DNA of 64,000 nt from Xanthostigma xanthostigma. Lineage: Eukaryota; Arthropoda; Insecta; Raphidioptera; Raphidiidae. The notes under the pieces were generated by a model that searched no databases, was not told where the DNA came from, and saw only the letters and a list, made by a program, of their open reading frames with translations. This document shows, piece by piece, positions 55,134 to 64,000 of this stretch. The stretch lies in NCBI GenBank assembly GCA_963575645.1, contig OY754464.1:79644948-79708947 (forward strand). Direction: 5' to 3'. The number at the start of each line of letters is the position of its first letter. The stretch's first letter is position 1. Both the position numbers and the translations under genes were made by a program.

Positions 55134-55516
55134 CGTAAAGAAATTCTTGAATGAAATTATGCACGCAGGTAAAACAAAAGATTATTTGAATAAGGAATCA
55201 AGTCCAACGGGATATAAAGGGCAGACGGAAATGGAATCTTTGCGCTGTTCTATATTGTTCTGTTACGGACAGAAACAAAAGGCAGCTGTTCGACCACCAA
55301 ACAGTGTATCGGTTACAATACATATTTTTGTGAACGAGGAACAGTTTTTAAACCGCATCCGATTCAGATCTGGCTTCAACAGAGCGACTGAAGATTAGAA
55401 GATATGATTCCGCATTTACGAGATAGTTTGATTATCTGTTTGTTTCGTCGTCATGCAATTACGGCTGGTTTTATCGACATTTTTAAATGAAACTTCTTTA
55501 GCCGCAATGGGAGTAA
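55134..55516. other. Anonymous DNA
   Basis: An 83-codon plus frame (55147-55398) without recognisable domain; not called. Confidence 0.3.
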
Positions 55517-55946
55517 AGTTCGCTGCACACGAGGCTGGATTTGCAGTTAAGTTCCTTCCTAGATTTCACTACTAGTTTTCTAGCGCTGGTTTTCTTAATC
55601 GCTATTATGTGCTCGCTTCACACGAGACGTCTTTACAAGCTTGCTCTTCAGGTAGATTCGGTGCGCGCGCAGTGATAGAACGGTAACAAAAGTGCATGTT
55701 CATTGTCTCTGAACAGAACACACACTATGGCATAGAGTTTGTTCAAGTCGCCCACGTGACAAAATACTGCCTCCTGATTGGTTCTTGCTCAAACCTAGCA
55801 GCGGACCTGGCAAGAAAAATAGCCCCTGTTCTAATTTTAAAATCCAACTTGTGAGCTAGCAGGCGAGCCCGTAGCGACGTCTTTTTCAGCTTCGTACCCG
55901 GCCAGCAGAAGTCCAAGCAGTGTTTCTAGCCTCGTGTGCAGCGGCC
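55517..55946 (+). mobile_element. TTAA MITE family 'GCCGCTGCACAC', best full copy
   Basis: Left end TCGCTGCACACGAGGCTGG, right end 'agcctcgtgtgcagcggcc' directly before TTAA (55947-55950). About 430 bp. TIRs of about 25 bp. No protein. TTAA target suggests a piggyBac-type transposase supplied in trans. Related copies are at 33611, 42500, 44024, 44318 and 45262. Confidence 0.85.
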
Positions 55947-55950
55947 TTAA

Positions 55951-56444
55951 TTTTCATCGTAGCTAAAATGATACCGTCAGAAGTGGGGGAAGCGAGCTGC
56001 AACCGATTGGCTGACTGGTAGCGCAGTCACGAATGCGTTGAAGGAGGACAGTCGATCGACACGCCCCTTTATGTTTAGTGTTACCAGAACCACTGAACCG
56101 ATTAACATCGTTCTTCCAACGACAAATATCTCATACTTTCAGGAGAAACACATTGGGAGGATAAAATTGAGATTTGCATTCGGGCGAAAATGCTGGGGAA
56201 CGAGCTGCTCTTGTTACCGCTTTATTTTACAAACAGTACAATGTACTTACAGAAAGAGGGAGAGAAAGGGGAGAGGGGGGAATATAGTACAAAGGTTGGA
56301 AGGTAATAAAGCTGTAAATAAAGGTGTAGTAGCAAACGGGAACCGAACACCGCTGAAGCGAAGAAGCTCGCTGTGTGCACAAGCCGCGATGGCAAACAGG
56401 GTTTAACAGACAGAACCGGATTCGAATTAAAACATAAAAAAATA
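55951..56444. other. No supported gene
   Basis: The 122-codon frame (56038-56406) has no domain and is not called. Confidence 0.35.
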
Positions 56445-56556
56445 CAGTGTAAACTCTTCATAACGAATCTCAAGGGACCGAGCATTTTTTTCGTTATAAA
56501 GAGTTTTCGTTATATGGAGGGAGGAAATAAAAATAACCAAAATTCACCTAATTAAT

Positions 56557-56780
56557 TTATTCCAAACACATATAGTCTGTTAACTTTGCCTGACGTTTTT
56601 TGCTATGCCAATATTTGTTTTGTATTTTTTTAAGTATCTTATGCATGTCTTGAGATGTGGTGGAATAATCTTCATTAAATAATTGAAATTTTTCGGTAAG
56701 TTTGGCGGCATCAAGTGCTTGTTGAATAGTTAGCGATTATTCAGAATCGTCCTCTTTACGTCTGTAAACATTTGCTGATG
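56557..56780 (-). pseudogene. Tigger/pogo transposase C-terminal tail
   Basis: Minus strand reads ASANVYRRKEDDSE, one in-frame stop, then TIQQALDAAKLTEKF... and a tail ...KKRQAKLTDYMCLE ending at 56557. The terminal Lys/Gln-rich segment with LTDY resembles the QTKITDYF-like ends of Tigger proteins. The DDE core and the CENP-B-like DNA-binding domain are missing. Confidence 0.7.
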
Positions 56781-56852
56781 CCTAAATCTGAATATATTTC
56801 CTCGTAATAGAGAATGGCTGTTGCGCTATAAAGAGTGTATTAATATATGGGT

Positions 56853-57572
56853 GCAAAAGAGGCTTTACTATCCGAGGCCATCATACAAGAAGCAACAACA
56901 AGTGTCCAAGATATAAAAAATCATATTAAACGCATAATTATCTCCACATGACACGATCAATGGCTAAATACATCTAACAACAAATTAAGAACAATCAAGG
57001 ACAAACCCATATTTTGGGAAAACCCAACCAAACTTAGCAAGCAAGAAGAGTCAGCAATCACCAGACTGAGAGTAGGTCATTGCAAGCTTACTCACTCTTA
57101 CCTCATGTCGAAAGACGATCCTCCTAAATGCACCACCTGTAACAAACACATCAGCATAGAACACCTCCTCGTTGAATGCCCCGCATACGCTCCCCAAAGA
57201 ACTGCCGCTGGACTCGGTCAGAACCTCCGCGACATCCTAAAAAATGACGTAAACAGCTCCAAAAACCTAATACGGTTCCTGCACGATACAAATTTAATGC
57301 CCAAAATATGACAAAAATGTCCACCTACCCACACACCTGTCTAGCAACCATCCTCCTTCAGTAATCCCCTGAAAAAACATATTAATGAAACAGTACCAAC
57401 TAACCATTACTACTATTAAAAACAACTATTATATTTTATTTTATATTATATTTTATTAAACATAATTATATGTACCTTCATACTATATACAGGATGTAAT
57501 TTTGTAGTGCTAATGATCATATGGTCGATGCACCTTTTGTTTTTTTGTGTTCGTCAATAAAAAAAAAAAAAA
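56853..57572 (+). mobile_element. 5'-truncated Jockey/R1-type LINE with exact TSD
   Basis: Flanked by AATATATGGGT at 56842-56852 and 57573-57583 and ending in poly-A. The frame 56853-57311 codes the end of ORF2: after a stop at 56949-56951 comes ITRLRVGHCKLTHSYLMSK, then the knuckle CTTCNKHISIEHLLVEC (C-x2-C...H-x4-C) and the tail to MPKI and a stop. The 250-bp 3' UTR precedes the A tract. Only one stop in 152 codons and an intact duplication suggest a recent arrival. Confidence 0.92.
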
Positions 57573-57684
57573 AATATATGGGTTTTAAGGTAAACCAACC
57601 AAACTGAAAAAAAATCTACGTTGTAGGGAGTTTTTCGTTATAACGAATGACGTTATAAAGAGGTTACACTGTATTTGATATTAT

Positions 57685-57774
57685 ACCACAAGGGCCGAAA
57701 GTTTGATATCCATGCACTGCGCGCCATGATGCCCGAGGCGAGCGCAAGGATATCAAACTTACGGCCAGTGTGGT
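57685..57774. repeat. 27-bp-stem hairpin next to ATGAAG element
   Basis: 'accacaagggccgaaag' plus 'tttgatatcc' pair with 'ggatatcaaa' plus 'cttacggccagtgtggt' around a loop of about 35 bases. A decayed version precedes the 3157 copy and only its last part survives near 61190. Confidence 0.8.
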
Positions 57775-58095
57775 GTATACTATTTTATCGGTCTTAAATC
57801 CGCTTATCAAATACATCTGCAATTAATTACACAAAAACACGGATAAATTCCAAGCAAGCAGCTATGAAGGTTATACGTAAAAACACCAATAACAGCTGTT
57901 CGCGACTATTAGCTAAAATATAATAGGGTTGCTATGGAAACGACATCTAAACGACAGTTGATAGGCTATTTTTTTTTACTGCCGCCCGAATGTACGTACT
58001 TCCCGCATCAGTGCGTGTAATCCCACCATTGCGTAGACTTTCTGCCTTACAACTGATGCCGAAAGTATGTACTTTCGGTCGAAGTACGAAGAAAA
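57775..58095 (+). mobile_element. 'ATGAAG' family element, copy
   Basis: Contains 'attccaagcaagcagc', 'gggttgctatggaaacgac', 'ctgccgcccgaatgtacg' and 'agtatgtactttcggtcga'. The left end is diverged. The minus frame 57947-58216 comes from this repeat. Confidence 0.75.
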
Positions 58096-58278
58096 CTTCT
58101 TTATCTGCGAAGGCAGTAATTTTGTTAAACGGCGTAACGAAACAAGAACGACGTGGGAAATGAACTGGTAGATTGACTAGCGGAAAATTGCTTTTATTCT
58201 TTGTATTGACTTGCAACTATTTGTAGTACAACTGTACCAAATGTTGTAAATATATATCTATCTATCTATTTATTGTAC
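58096..58278. other. Anonymous spacer
   Basis: No feature. Confidence 0.3.
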
Positions 58279-58286
58279 ATAAATGC

Positions 58287-58614
58287 TAGAGCTGTAAAAG
58301 TAACGAGAAATTGTGTACCCGTATGTATTCGTTACTTAAAGAACCAGGACCCGTTACTTTCGTATCGTTACGTTACTCCTTACTTTTCATACGACATACA
58401 ATCGTGTACAAGCATGTACCATCGCATTGAGGGGCGTCGCATACGTGATACGATATGACTTCGTATAACGCATAACCGCATCAAATGAGTCGAACTGACA
58501 TGGATACGACAAATGCGAGTAACGAAATGAATTTGTAAGTAACGATTCGTTACTTCGAGTCAGACGATGTACCCGTTACTCAGTAACGAATACATACGGT
58601 TTGTTACAGCTCTA
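58287..58614. mobile_element. hAT MITE with 'GTTACT/AGTAAC' subterminal repeats, 8-bp TSD
   Basis: Ends TAGAGCTGTAAAAGTAACG and complement of 'tttgttacagctcta', flanked by ATAAATGC (58279-58286; 58615-58622). Many copies of GTTACT / AGTAAC and 'cgtatcg' lie near the ends. 328 bp, no coding. A different family from 49982-50510 but built the same way. Confidence 0.92.
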
Positions 58615-58622
58615 ATAAATGC

Positions 58623-58859
58623 AGTCCTGGCATGATAGGTAGCATTATGAGAACACCTCACTAATATTCTAAGGTAAGATTGTTCAAGCGTTTACAAGCA
58701 CTGTGGACATTATATCAGAGTTTGAAATAAAAAGTCTTTGACGTTAATTTGATGAATTGTAATCTGTTTTGAAATTACACTGGAAAAAACGTATTAATGA
58801 TAAGAGTACGATAACTCGATGTGCAAAATATCCACTGGAAATATACAATTATATTATTT
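58623..58859. other. Anonymous DNA
   Basis: Nothing recognised. Confidence 0.3.
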
Positions 58860-59330
58860 TTTATTACTCATGCGGGAAAAGTGGTATGTTTACGCACGCT
58901 GTTACGGTTGAAAACTAGCTATTTTCATTTGCGTGCGGAAACTTTATTTATTCAACACGCGTGAGTAATATGTAATTTCGGGGCCCTGCTAAACGTGGGA
59001 GAAATAATATATTACTTCACTATAGTGTAATAATGAATTTTCTGGCGTGGGAGAAATCATATATTACTTCACTAGTGTAATAATGAATTTTCTGGACCAA
59101 TAGAAACTCAGTAGCAAGCCCAAGCGCTAAATAATGAAAAAAACTGCAAGTAGCTTCTGGACCAATAGGAACGTGGTAGGCGGTATTGTATACTTATATG
59201 AAAACAGCATCGCAATTCAGCGAAATCATGGCAATCTTGTGTATACACTGACGGTGGTACGTCAATCAATGAAGTGATTTATTATTTTTCCCTCTTTTAT
59301 AAGGGCCCCGATTACATATTACTCCTGCTA
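58860..59330. repeat. Inverted-repeat block with a 52-bp tandem pair
   Basis: 'gagtaatatgtaatttcgggg' (58961) is inverted at 59302 ('ccccgattacatattactc'). Inside, 'cgtgggagaaat...' units begin at 58994 and 59046, and 'tctggaccaatag' recurs at 59091 and 59157. Probably a decayed foldback element. Confidence 0.65.
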
Positions 59331-59770
59331 GTTGAATAAAGTATTATGTGCGACTATTGATCGAAGGAGAATATTCCACTCGCGTGTGTTTTACCGCACT
59401 CGCTGCGCTCGTGCGGCAAATTTCACGCTCATGGAATCTTCTCCTTCTCTCACTAGTCGCACAATATACTATTGTCGCACTGAAATTATTGTTTTCCGCA
59501 CGCATAGTTACCAATACAATAACAATTTTAACTGAATTGTCAACTTTTTAATGATTTAATTTTAATTTTTATTACTTCTAATTTCTGTTTTTAATTCGTA
59601 ATAAAATTTTAATTTTTAAATTTAATTTAATTCGTAATAAAAATAGTATGTGCAACTCGTGCGGCATTGTCGCACTAGTTGCACAATATACTATTATGTA
59701 TAACATAATATAACAGTGTTATTAGCCGTTTTAAGTGCGGAAAGTTGATTTTTATAAATTATTTTTTTTT
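59331..59770. repeat. Foldback fragment with 'gaaggagaatattcca' arms
   Basis: 'gaaggagaatattcca' (59365) pairs with 'tggaatcttctccttc' (59429), and the 'cgcacaatatactattgtcgc' text recurs at 59680. No gene. Confidence 0.55.
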
Positions 59771-60000
59771 GCACATTGAAAAGTGGGCGTTTGAGGGAAG
59801 TTCTTTAAAAAACAGTTACAGGGTCGTGTCGATGCAATGGCGTTTTTTTTTGCGCAGTGAAAAGTGGAATGCGTTTGGGGGAAATTCTTTAAAAATATTT
59901 ACGGGGTCGTGTCGATGCAATGGCGTTTTTTTAGCGCAGTGAAAAGTGGAGTGCGTTTGGGGGAAATTCTTTAAAAAACAATTACGGGGTCGTGTATACA
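59771..60000. repeat. 82-bp tandem array, three units
   Basis: Units start at 59771, 59852 and 59934: 'gcgcagtgaaaagtggaatg', 'gggaaattctttaaaaa' and 'ggggtcgtgtcgatgcaatg'. The first unit is most diverged; the third is incomplete. Confidence 0.9.
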
Positions 60001-60319
60001 AAGTGAGATAGTAATACAATAATTTTATACCAGTTGCTATATTACGTGCCTATAGGTATGTGATTTCTGATTTGTTAGATTAAAAAAATGACAGTGAAAG
60101 ATGAAAAGTAGTTCCATTTTTTTAACGTATTTTTCAGGAAATTTGTGAATAATCCGCAAAGTTTTTTTTTTGGAACGTCACAATTTAGCGGTTTCTAAGA
60201 CTTAAAAAAAGTCAAAATTTGTACACCTCGAGTTATCGTACTGGACCCCGTATTAATCGTATTTTACGTGCAGTTATAATCATAAATTATTCAAAAACAT
60301 GATATATTATTACTATCAC
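60001..60319. other. Anonymous DNA
   Basis: No feature supported. Confidence 0.3.
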
Positions 60320-60856
60320 GTAGAACGTAAAAGCAACACACAAATCAGACTGAGCCGTCTGTTGGACGTTAAAGCAACACACGCTATACCATATATATTA
60401 CGGCAACGTAAGCGCCATTCGTTGTAAGTACGAAAAAGCAACATACACAAACCTGACTGAGCCGCCTGTTAGACGTTAAAGCAACACACGCTATAGTAAA
60501 TACTTTACGGCAACGGGAGCGCCATCCGTTGGAAGTAAAAGCAACACACACAAACCAGACTGAGCCGTCTGTTGGACGTTGAAGCAACATACGCTGTACT
60601 AAATATTTTACGGCAACGGGAGCGCAGTCCGTTGAACGTAGAAGCAACACACACAAACCAGACTGAGCCGTCTGTTGGACGTTGAAGCAACACACGCTAT
60701 ACTAAATATTTTACGGCGACGGGAGCGCCATTCGTTGGACGTAAAAGCAACACACACACAAACCAGACTGAGTCGTCTGTTGGACGTTAAAGCAACACAC
60801 GCTATAGTAAATATTTTACGGCAACGGAAGCGCAATGTGTGGCCGGGTACAGCTAG
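60320..60856 (+). mobile_element. Helitron-like element with a 104-bp tandem array
   Basis: Ends at 'gtggccgggtacag' and CTAG (60853-60856) before T. The body is five tandem units of 103-107 bp: 'gactgagccgtctgttgg' starts at about 60348, 60455, 60558, 60661 and 60766. Each holds 'gcaacacacgctata' and 'ttttacggcaacgggagcgc'. Open frames of about 100 codons on both strands are products of the repeat. The related minus copy at 16043 has about two units. Confidence 0.8.
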
Positions 60857-61194
60857 TGAAGTGTATAAAATGAAAGGAACACAAAACATTAAATTGATTA
60901 CTGACTGCAAAGAATAAATCATTCGGTAAAATAAAGGTTTAATAAATTCAGAGGTCGGGATTTATATCCCACTAAACGAGACATAAAATAGGAAGGCTAA
61001 GTACGCGAGGTGGGGTATTTTTTTTATATGTTTGACCCATCGAATTCATCAAACATAATATCTATAAAAAGACAGCTCAGAAAAACTAAACGTAAAATGA
61101 AGACATTGTGATACAATGAATGCAGAACGAAAATTTATGAACTCCACCCATATTACAAAACTGTAGGTACCTATAAAAAAATAAATACTGTCAG
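60857..61194. other. Anonymous DNA
   Basis: No feature supported. Confidence 0.3.
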
Positions 61195-62310
61195 TGTGGT
61201 GTATACTATTTTTCTTCATACGTCGATCGTAAGTACGCTTATTAAATACATTAGTTACTTATTAATTACATAAAAACACGGATAAATCCCAAGCAAGCAG
61301 CTTTGAGGTTATACGTAAAAACACGAATGACAGCCGTTGCGACAATTAGCTAAAATATAATAGGGTTGCTATGGAAACGACATCTAAACAACACAGTGGC
61401 GGATCCACGGGGGGGGGGGGTTTCGGGTTCAAATCCCCCCCATCCAGAGAATCAAAAATCCCAAATTAAAATCTTACTGCCCAATAAAAAAAAAGCTTTT
61501 CATGTTTTTCATGAATTCTCCGCAAAAGGAGTAAAAAATTTTCAAGACCCCCCCCTTGCCGTAATCCTGGATCCGCCACTGAAACAACAGTTGATAGGTG
61601 ATTTTGTTTTTACTGCCGCCCGAACGTACGTACTTCCCGCTTCTGTGCGTGTAATCCCACCAATGCGTAAATGTTAGACTTTCTGCCTTACAATTGATGT
61701 CGAAAGTGTTTACTGTCGATAGAGGTATGAAAAATACATTAATTAATTAATTACATATTAATTACATAAAAACACAGATAAATTCCAAGCAAGCAACTTT
61801 GAGGTTATACGTAAAAACACGAATGACAGCGACAATAAGCTAAAATGTAATAGTGTTGCTGTGGAAACGACATCTAAACAACAGTTGATAGGTGATTTTG
61901 TTTTTACTGCCGCCCGAACGTACGTACTTCCCGCTTCTGTGCGTGTAATCCCACCAATGCGTAAATGTTAGAATTCTGTCTTACAATTGATGCCGAAAGT
62001 CTGTGCTTTCGATCAAGGTATGAAGAATACATTAATTAATTAATTACTTATTAATTACATAAAAACATAGATAAATTCCAAGCAAGCAGCTTTGAGGTTA
62101 TACGTAAAAACACGAATGACAGCGACAATAAGCTAAAATGTAATAGCGTTGCTGTGGAAACGACATCTAAACAACAGTTGATAGGTTATTTTGTTTTTAC
62201 TGCCGCCCGAACGTACGTACTTCCCGCATCGGGGCGTGTAATCCCACCAATGCGTAAATGTTAAACTTTCTGCCTTACAATTGATGCCGAAAGTATGTAG
62301 TTTCGAGCGA
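61195..62310 (+). repeat. 300-bp tandem array of 'ATGAAG' elements, three units
   Basis: Unit marks 'atacattaattaattaatta' or equivalent are near 61242, 61731 and 62028. The last two are 297 bp apart; the first interval is 489 bp because of a 188-bp hAT insertion. All units include 'aattccaagcaagcagc', 'gctgtggaaacgacatc', 'actgccgcccgaacgtac' and 'acaattgatgccgaaag'. Units are joined at 'aggtatgaag|aatacattaa', so an end has fused to an internal site. Confidence 0.88.
61394..61581. mobile_element. 188-bp hAT MITE inside the tandem array
   Basis: Ends CAGTGGCGGATCCACG and complement of 'tggatccgccactg', flanked by AAACAACA (61386-61393; 61582-61589). The sister units of the array show the uninterrupted target. 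Includes poly-G and poly-C runs near its ends. No coding. Confidence 0.95.
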
Positions 62311-63039
62311 AAAATTAATTCCATTGCGACCAGAGTAGCTTTACTTCAAAACGTGGTACGAGGCCTCTGCATTCGAGCCGTTTGGTGGTTCGATCCAATC
62401 CTGTGCCATATATGTGCGTCTACACGTAGCTAAGCTTGTATACGTGTCGTGTATACAGTCAGGGTTCGAATACACGATTATATAAAAGCAAGGGAATGAA
62501 AACGAAAGCTTGCGCGGATGTTAGAAGCGCGCGTTGTCATGACAACGGCGGGAGAACAACGACGCATCTATCTGTCAGTGTGTTCACCTGTACAGGTATG
62601 CACGCCGGTCTTGGCGTATTAACTTGCCCCCACCCCCCCTTTTTTTTACCATCAATATACGGAAATATAAATGGTATCCGTTCCCGGAACCTTTAAACAA
62701 TAATTAATTACTTTCAATTTCGTTTATATGAAACAATTAAAATAAATGATTTGGATTCAGAAAAGCTCCGTCTTAAAAAACATTTTTTTGACTGGTTTTT
62801 AGGGTTCCTTACACAAAGGGTGCTCAACGGGATAGCGTCGGTCTGGCCATAGGGAATACCGGAACTTTTCTCGGTGGGCTGCCGGTCCAGTCCGGTCCGG
62901 ATTTTTTTCTTCTTACACGGTCTTGTAATTTTCCCGATCAGACCGACCCTGATTCCGACCACTCCCACCTCTGTATCATTAGTCGTTTCGAAGCTATGGT
63001 GTTTTTAAGTTTTTGTCTAATAATTTATATAAACGATCA
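62311..63039. other. No supported gene
   Basis: A poly-C/T patch lies near 62630-62650. The minus frame 62714-62968 overlaps dispersed-repeat text ('gggtgctcaacgggatagc') and is not called. Confidence 0.35.
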
Positions 63040-63720
63040 TATTATCTCCGAAACTAAAAGTGATACAGAGTTGCGGATTGTCGGAATCGATTTAGCCTGA
63101 ATTTTTCTATAAGTTCGGTTAATATAAAACGGGCCAAAAATCGTATAGTGTCTTAAAAAGTTGCAAGTTTGCAAAACGCATGAAAACATGAAAAGATTTA
63201 CACTTCGATCTCTGACCTTCATATTGTAAATACTGCTTACTGCCATCTGACGGGCAACGCTGAACAACGCTTTTGCTACTTGCGCCTCTATATGACAATT
63301 TTAGTAAAATATTTTTTTTACAACAAAGAGAAGAACGTCATAAGCAGTGTGCAAAATTAGAAACGAATTGAATACCTGCAATCATATTTAAAAAATAATT
63401 TTGTAAAGTGATAATTATTATACTTATTTAGTGCTAATAAATCGCACAGGTCACGCTAGAAGAAAAAAAAATACGGTGAATCGATTAGGCCTAAGCGCAA
63501 ATTCATATCTCGATTAGTTTAGATGCTATGACGGTTTAAAATGTATAAAAATTTAAACAGTTTTAATTGGTTATATTTCCAAAACTTAAAGAGATACAGA
63601 GTTGCGGATGGTCGAAACCGATTCAGAATGACTTTATCATGCGTTAAAAAAGTGTTATATCTTGTACGATGGTATGAAATCCTTCGTGTGCGAGTTCGAC
63701 TCGCACTTGACCGGTTTTTT
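63040..63720. repeat. Pieces of a dispersed repeat ending 'gcacttgaccggtttttt'
   Basis: 'gatacagagttgcggat' occurs at 63063 and 63592, and the terminus 'gagttcgactcgcacttgac' at 63686. The same terminus closes the carrier at 29.4 kb. The fragments are probably two copies in tandem. Confidence 0.55.
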
Positions 63721-64000
63721 ATTAATATCTTTTCTAAAACAACATTATTAATGTGTGATTTGTGAAAATTATATTAAACTATTTTGAAAAAAAAGATCAA
63801 CGTTAATCAGCTATATTATTTATTTCACGTGTCAAGTGCCAAAAATAAAATTGAAGCGAGAAAAAACAACAAAATTATATAAAATGGCGCGCAGCCAAGA
63901 AAAATACAAATGCAACAAATAAACTGCACCTTTTGCAAATCTCGTTTTATTGACCCTTAAACAGTTCTGGTGAAAGATATTGACTTTTATATTTTATAAG
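63721..64000. other. Anonymous DNA at the window end
   Basis: No feature supported. Confidence 0.3.

Larger units (their letters stand above)
56445..57671. mobile_element. pogo/Tigger-like transposon remnant holding a LINE insertion
   Basis: TA at 56443-56444 and 57672-57673. Ends CAGTGTAAACTCTTCATAAC and the complement of 'gttataaagaggttacactg', the classic Tigger/pogo terminal pattern. It keeps the end of the transposase on the minus strand and is otherwise deleted. A LINE copy with an 11-bp target duplication sits at 56853-57572. Confidence 0.9.

Noticed and set aside
60384-60922. Repetitive protein of about 100 residues
   Set aside because: Frames exist on both strands because of the 104-bp tandem unit in a Helitron; repetition alone makes them.
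62133-62324. Conserved small protein (a frame recurring at 57947 and 62133)
   Set aside because: The similarity is that of the ATGAAG repeat DNA; the frame is not maintained in all copies.
1-64000. Bacterial or viral insert, or host gene cluster
   Set aside because: No operon-like coding, no long frames, no ribosome-binding pattern; every recognisable protein piece belongs to a transposon.

Overview
The window looks like a stretch of repeat-rich arthropod (most likely insect) nuclear DNA. It is AT-rich, has no bacterial gene organisation and no open frame longer than about 135 codons. It is full of Helitrons, hAT, Tc1/mariner (IS630), pogo/Tigger, Harbinger-like and TTAA-flanked elements, tRNA-headed SINEs, Jockey/R1-type LINE tails, solo-LTR-like fossils and Penelope-type hammerhead motifs. 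The species cannot be named from the sequence. I found no host protein-coding exon I could support. The only recognisable protein-coding remnants are two LINE C-termini (39.2-39.5 kb and 56.9-57.3 kb), a Tc1/mariner-superfamily transposase C-terminus (47.1-47.3 kb) and a pogo/Tigger transposase tail (56.6-56.8 kb).

Layout. 0-7 kb: a paralog of the 24-kb locus, a 148-bp tandem duplication, a hAT MITE with an exact 8-bp target duplication, a Helitron 3' half, and a MITE carrying a 220-bp foldback insertion. 7-13 kb: a foldback element with a hammerhead-like motif in its loop, a 1-kb element with an internal tRNA-like gene, a 312-bp satellite-like array, and a Helitron carrying a tRNA-Lys-like sequence. 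13-25 kb: mostly anonymous DNA plus TIR elements, a SINE, a nested foldback/tRNA element, and a 417-bp TTAA foldback whose empty site is preserved at position 309. 25-31 kb: a hammerhead motif, a 707-bp TTAA element, and a three-level stack at 28.1-29.6 kb (TA-flanked TIR element containing a SINE containing a TTA-flanked MITE), followed by a head-to-head Helitron. 31-37 kb: a 29-bp minisatellite, a cluster of three Penelope-like hammerhead units, a 234-bp hammerhead foldback inserted in a Helitron, and a SINE with a 41-bp minisatellite. 37-50 kb: a tRNA-Ile-like sequence, a TIR element containing a LINE tail, several copies of a TTAA-flanked MITE, and a Tc1-type element with about 155-bp TIRs. 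50-64 kb: a hAT MITE inside an LTR fossil, a 690-bp near-perfect palindrome, a solo LTR, a LINE inserted in a pogo element, another hAT MITE, a Helitron with a 104-bp tandem array, and a 300-bp tandem array interrupted by a 188-bp hAT MITE.

How it fits together: there is no operon or pathway. The window is a record of successive insertions, several resolved to the base by target-site duplications. The most interesting recurring themes are (i) hammerhead-ribozyme cores, often inside foldback elements, at 7.3, 25.4, 34.1-34.5 and 35.4 kb; (ii) at least ten tRNA-like sequences carried inside several unrelated mobile-element families; (iii) three different TTAA-flanked non-autonomous families; and (iv) very long inverted repeats that could produce hairpin RNA.
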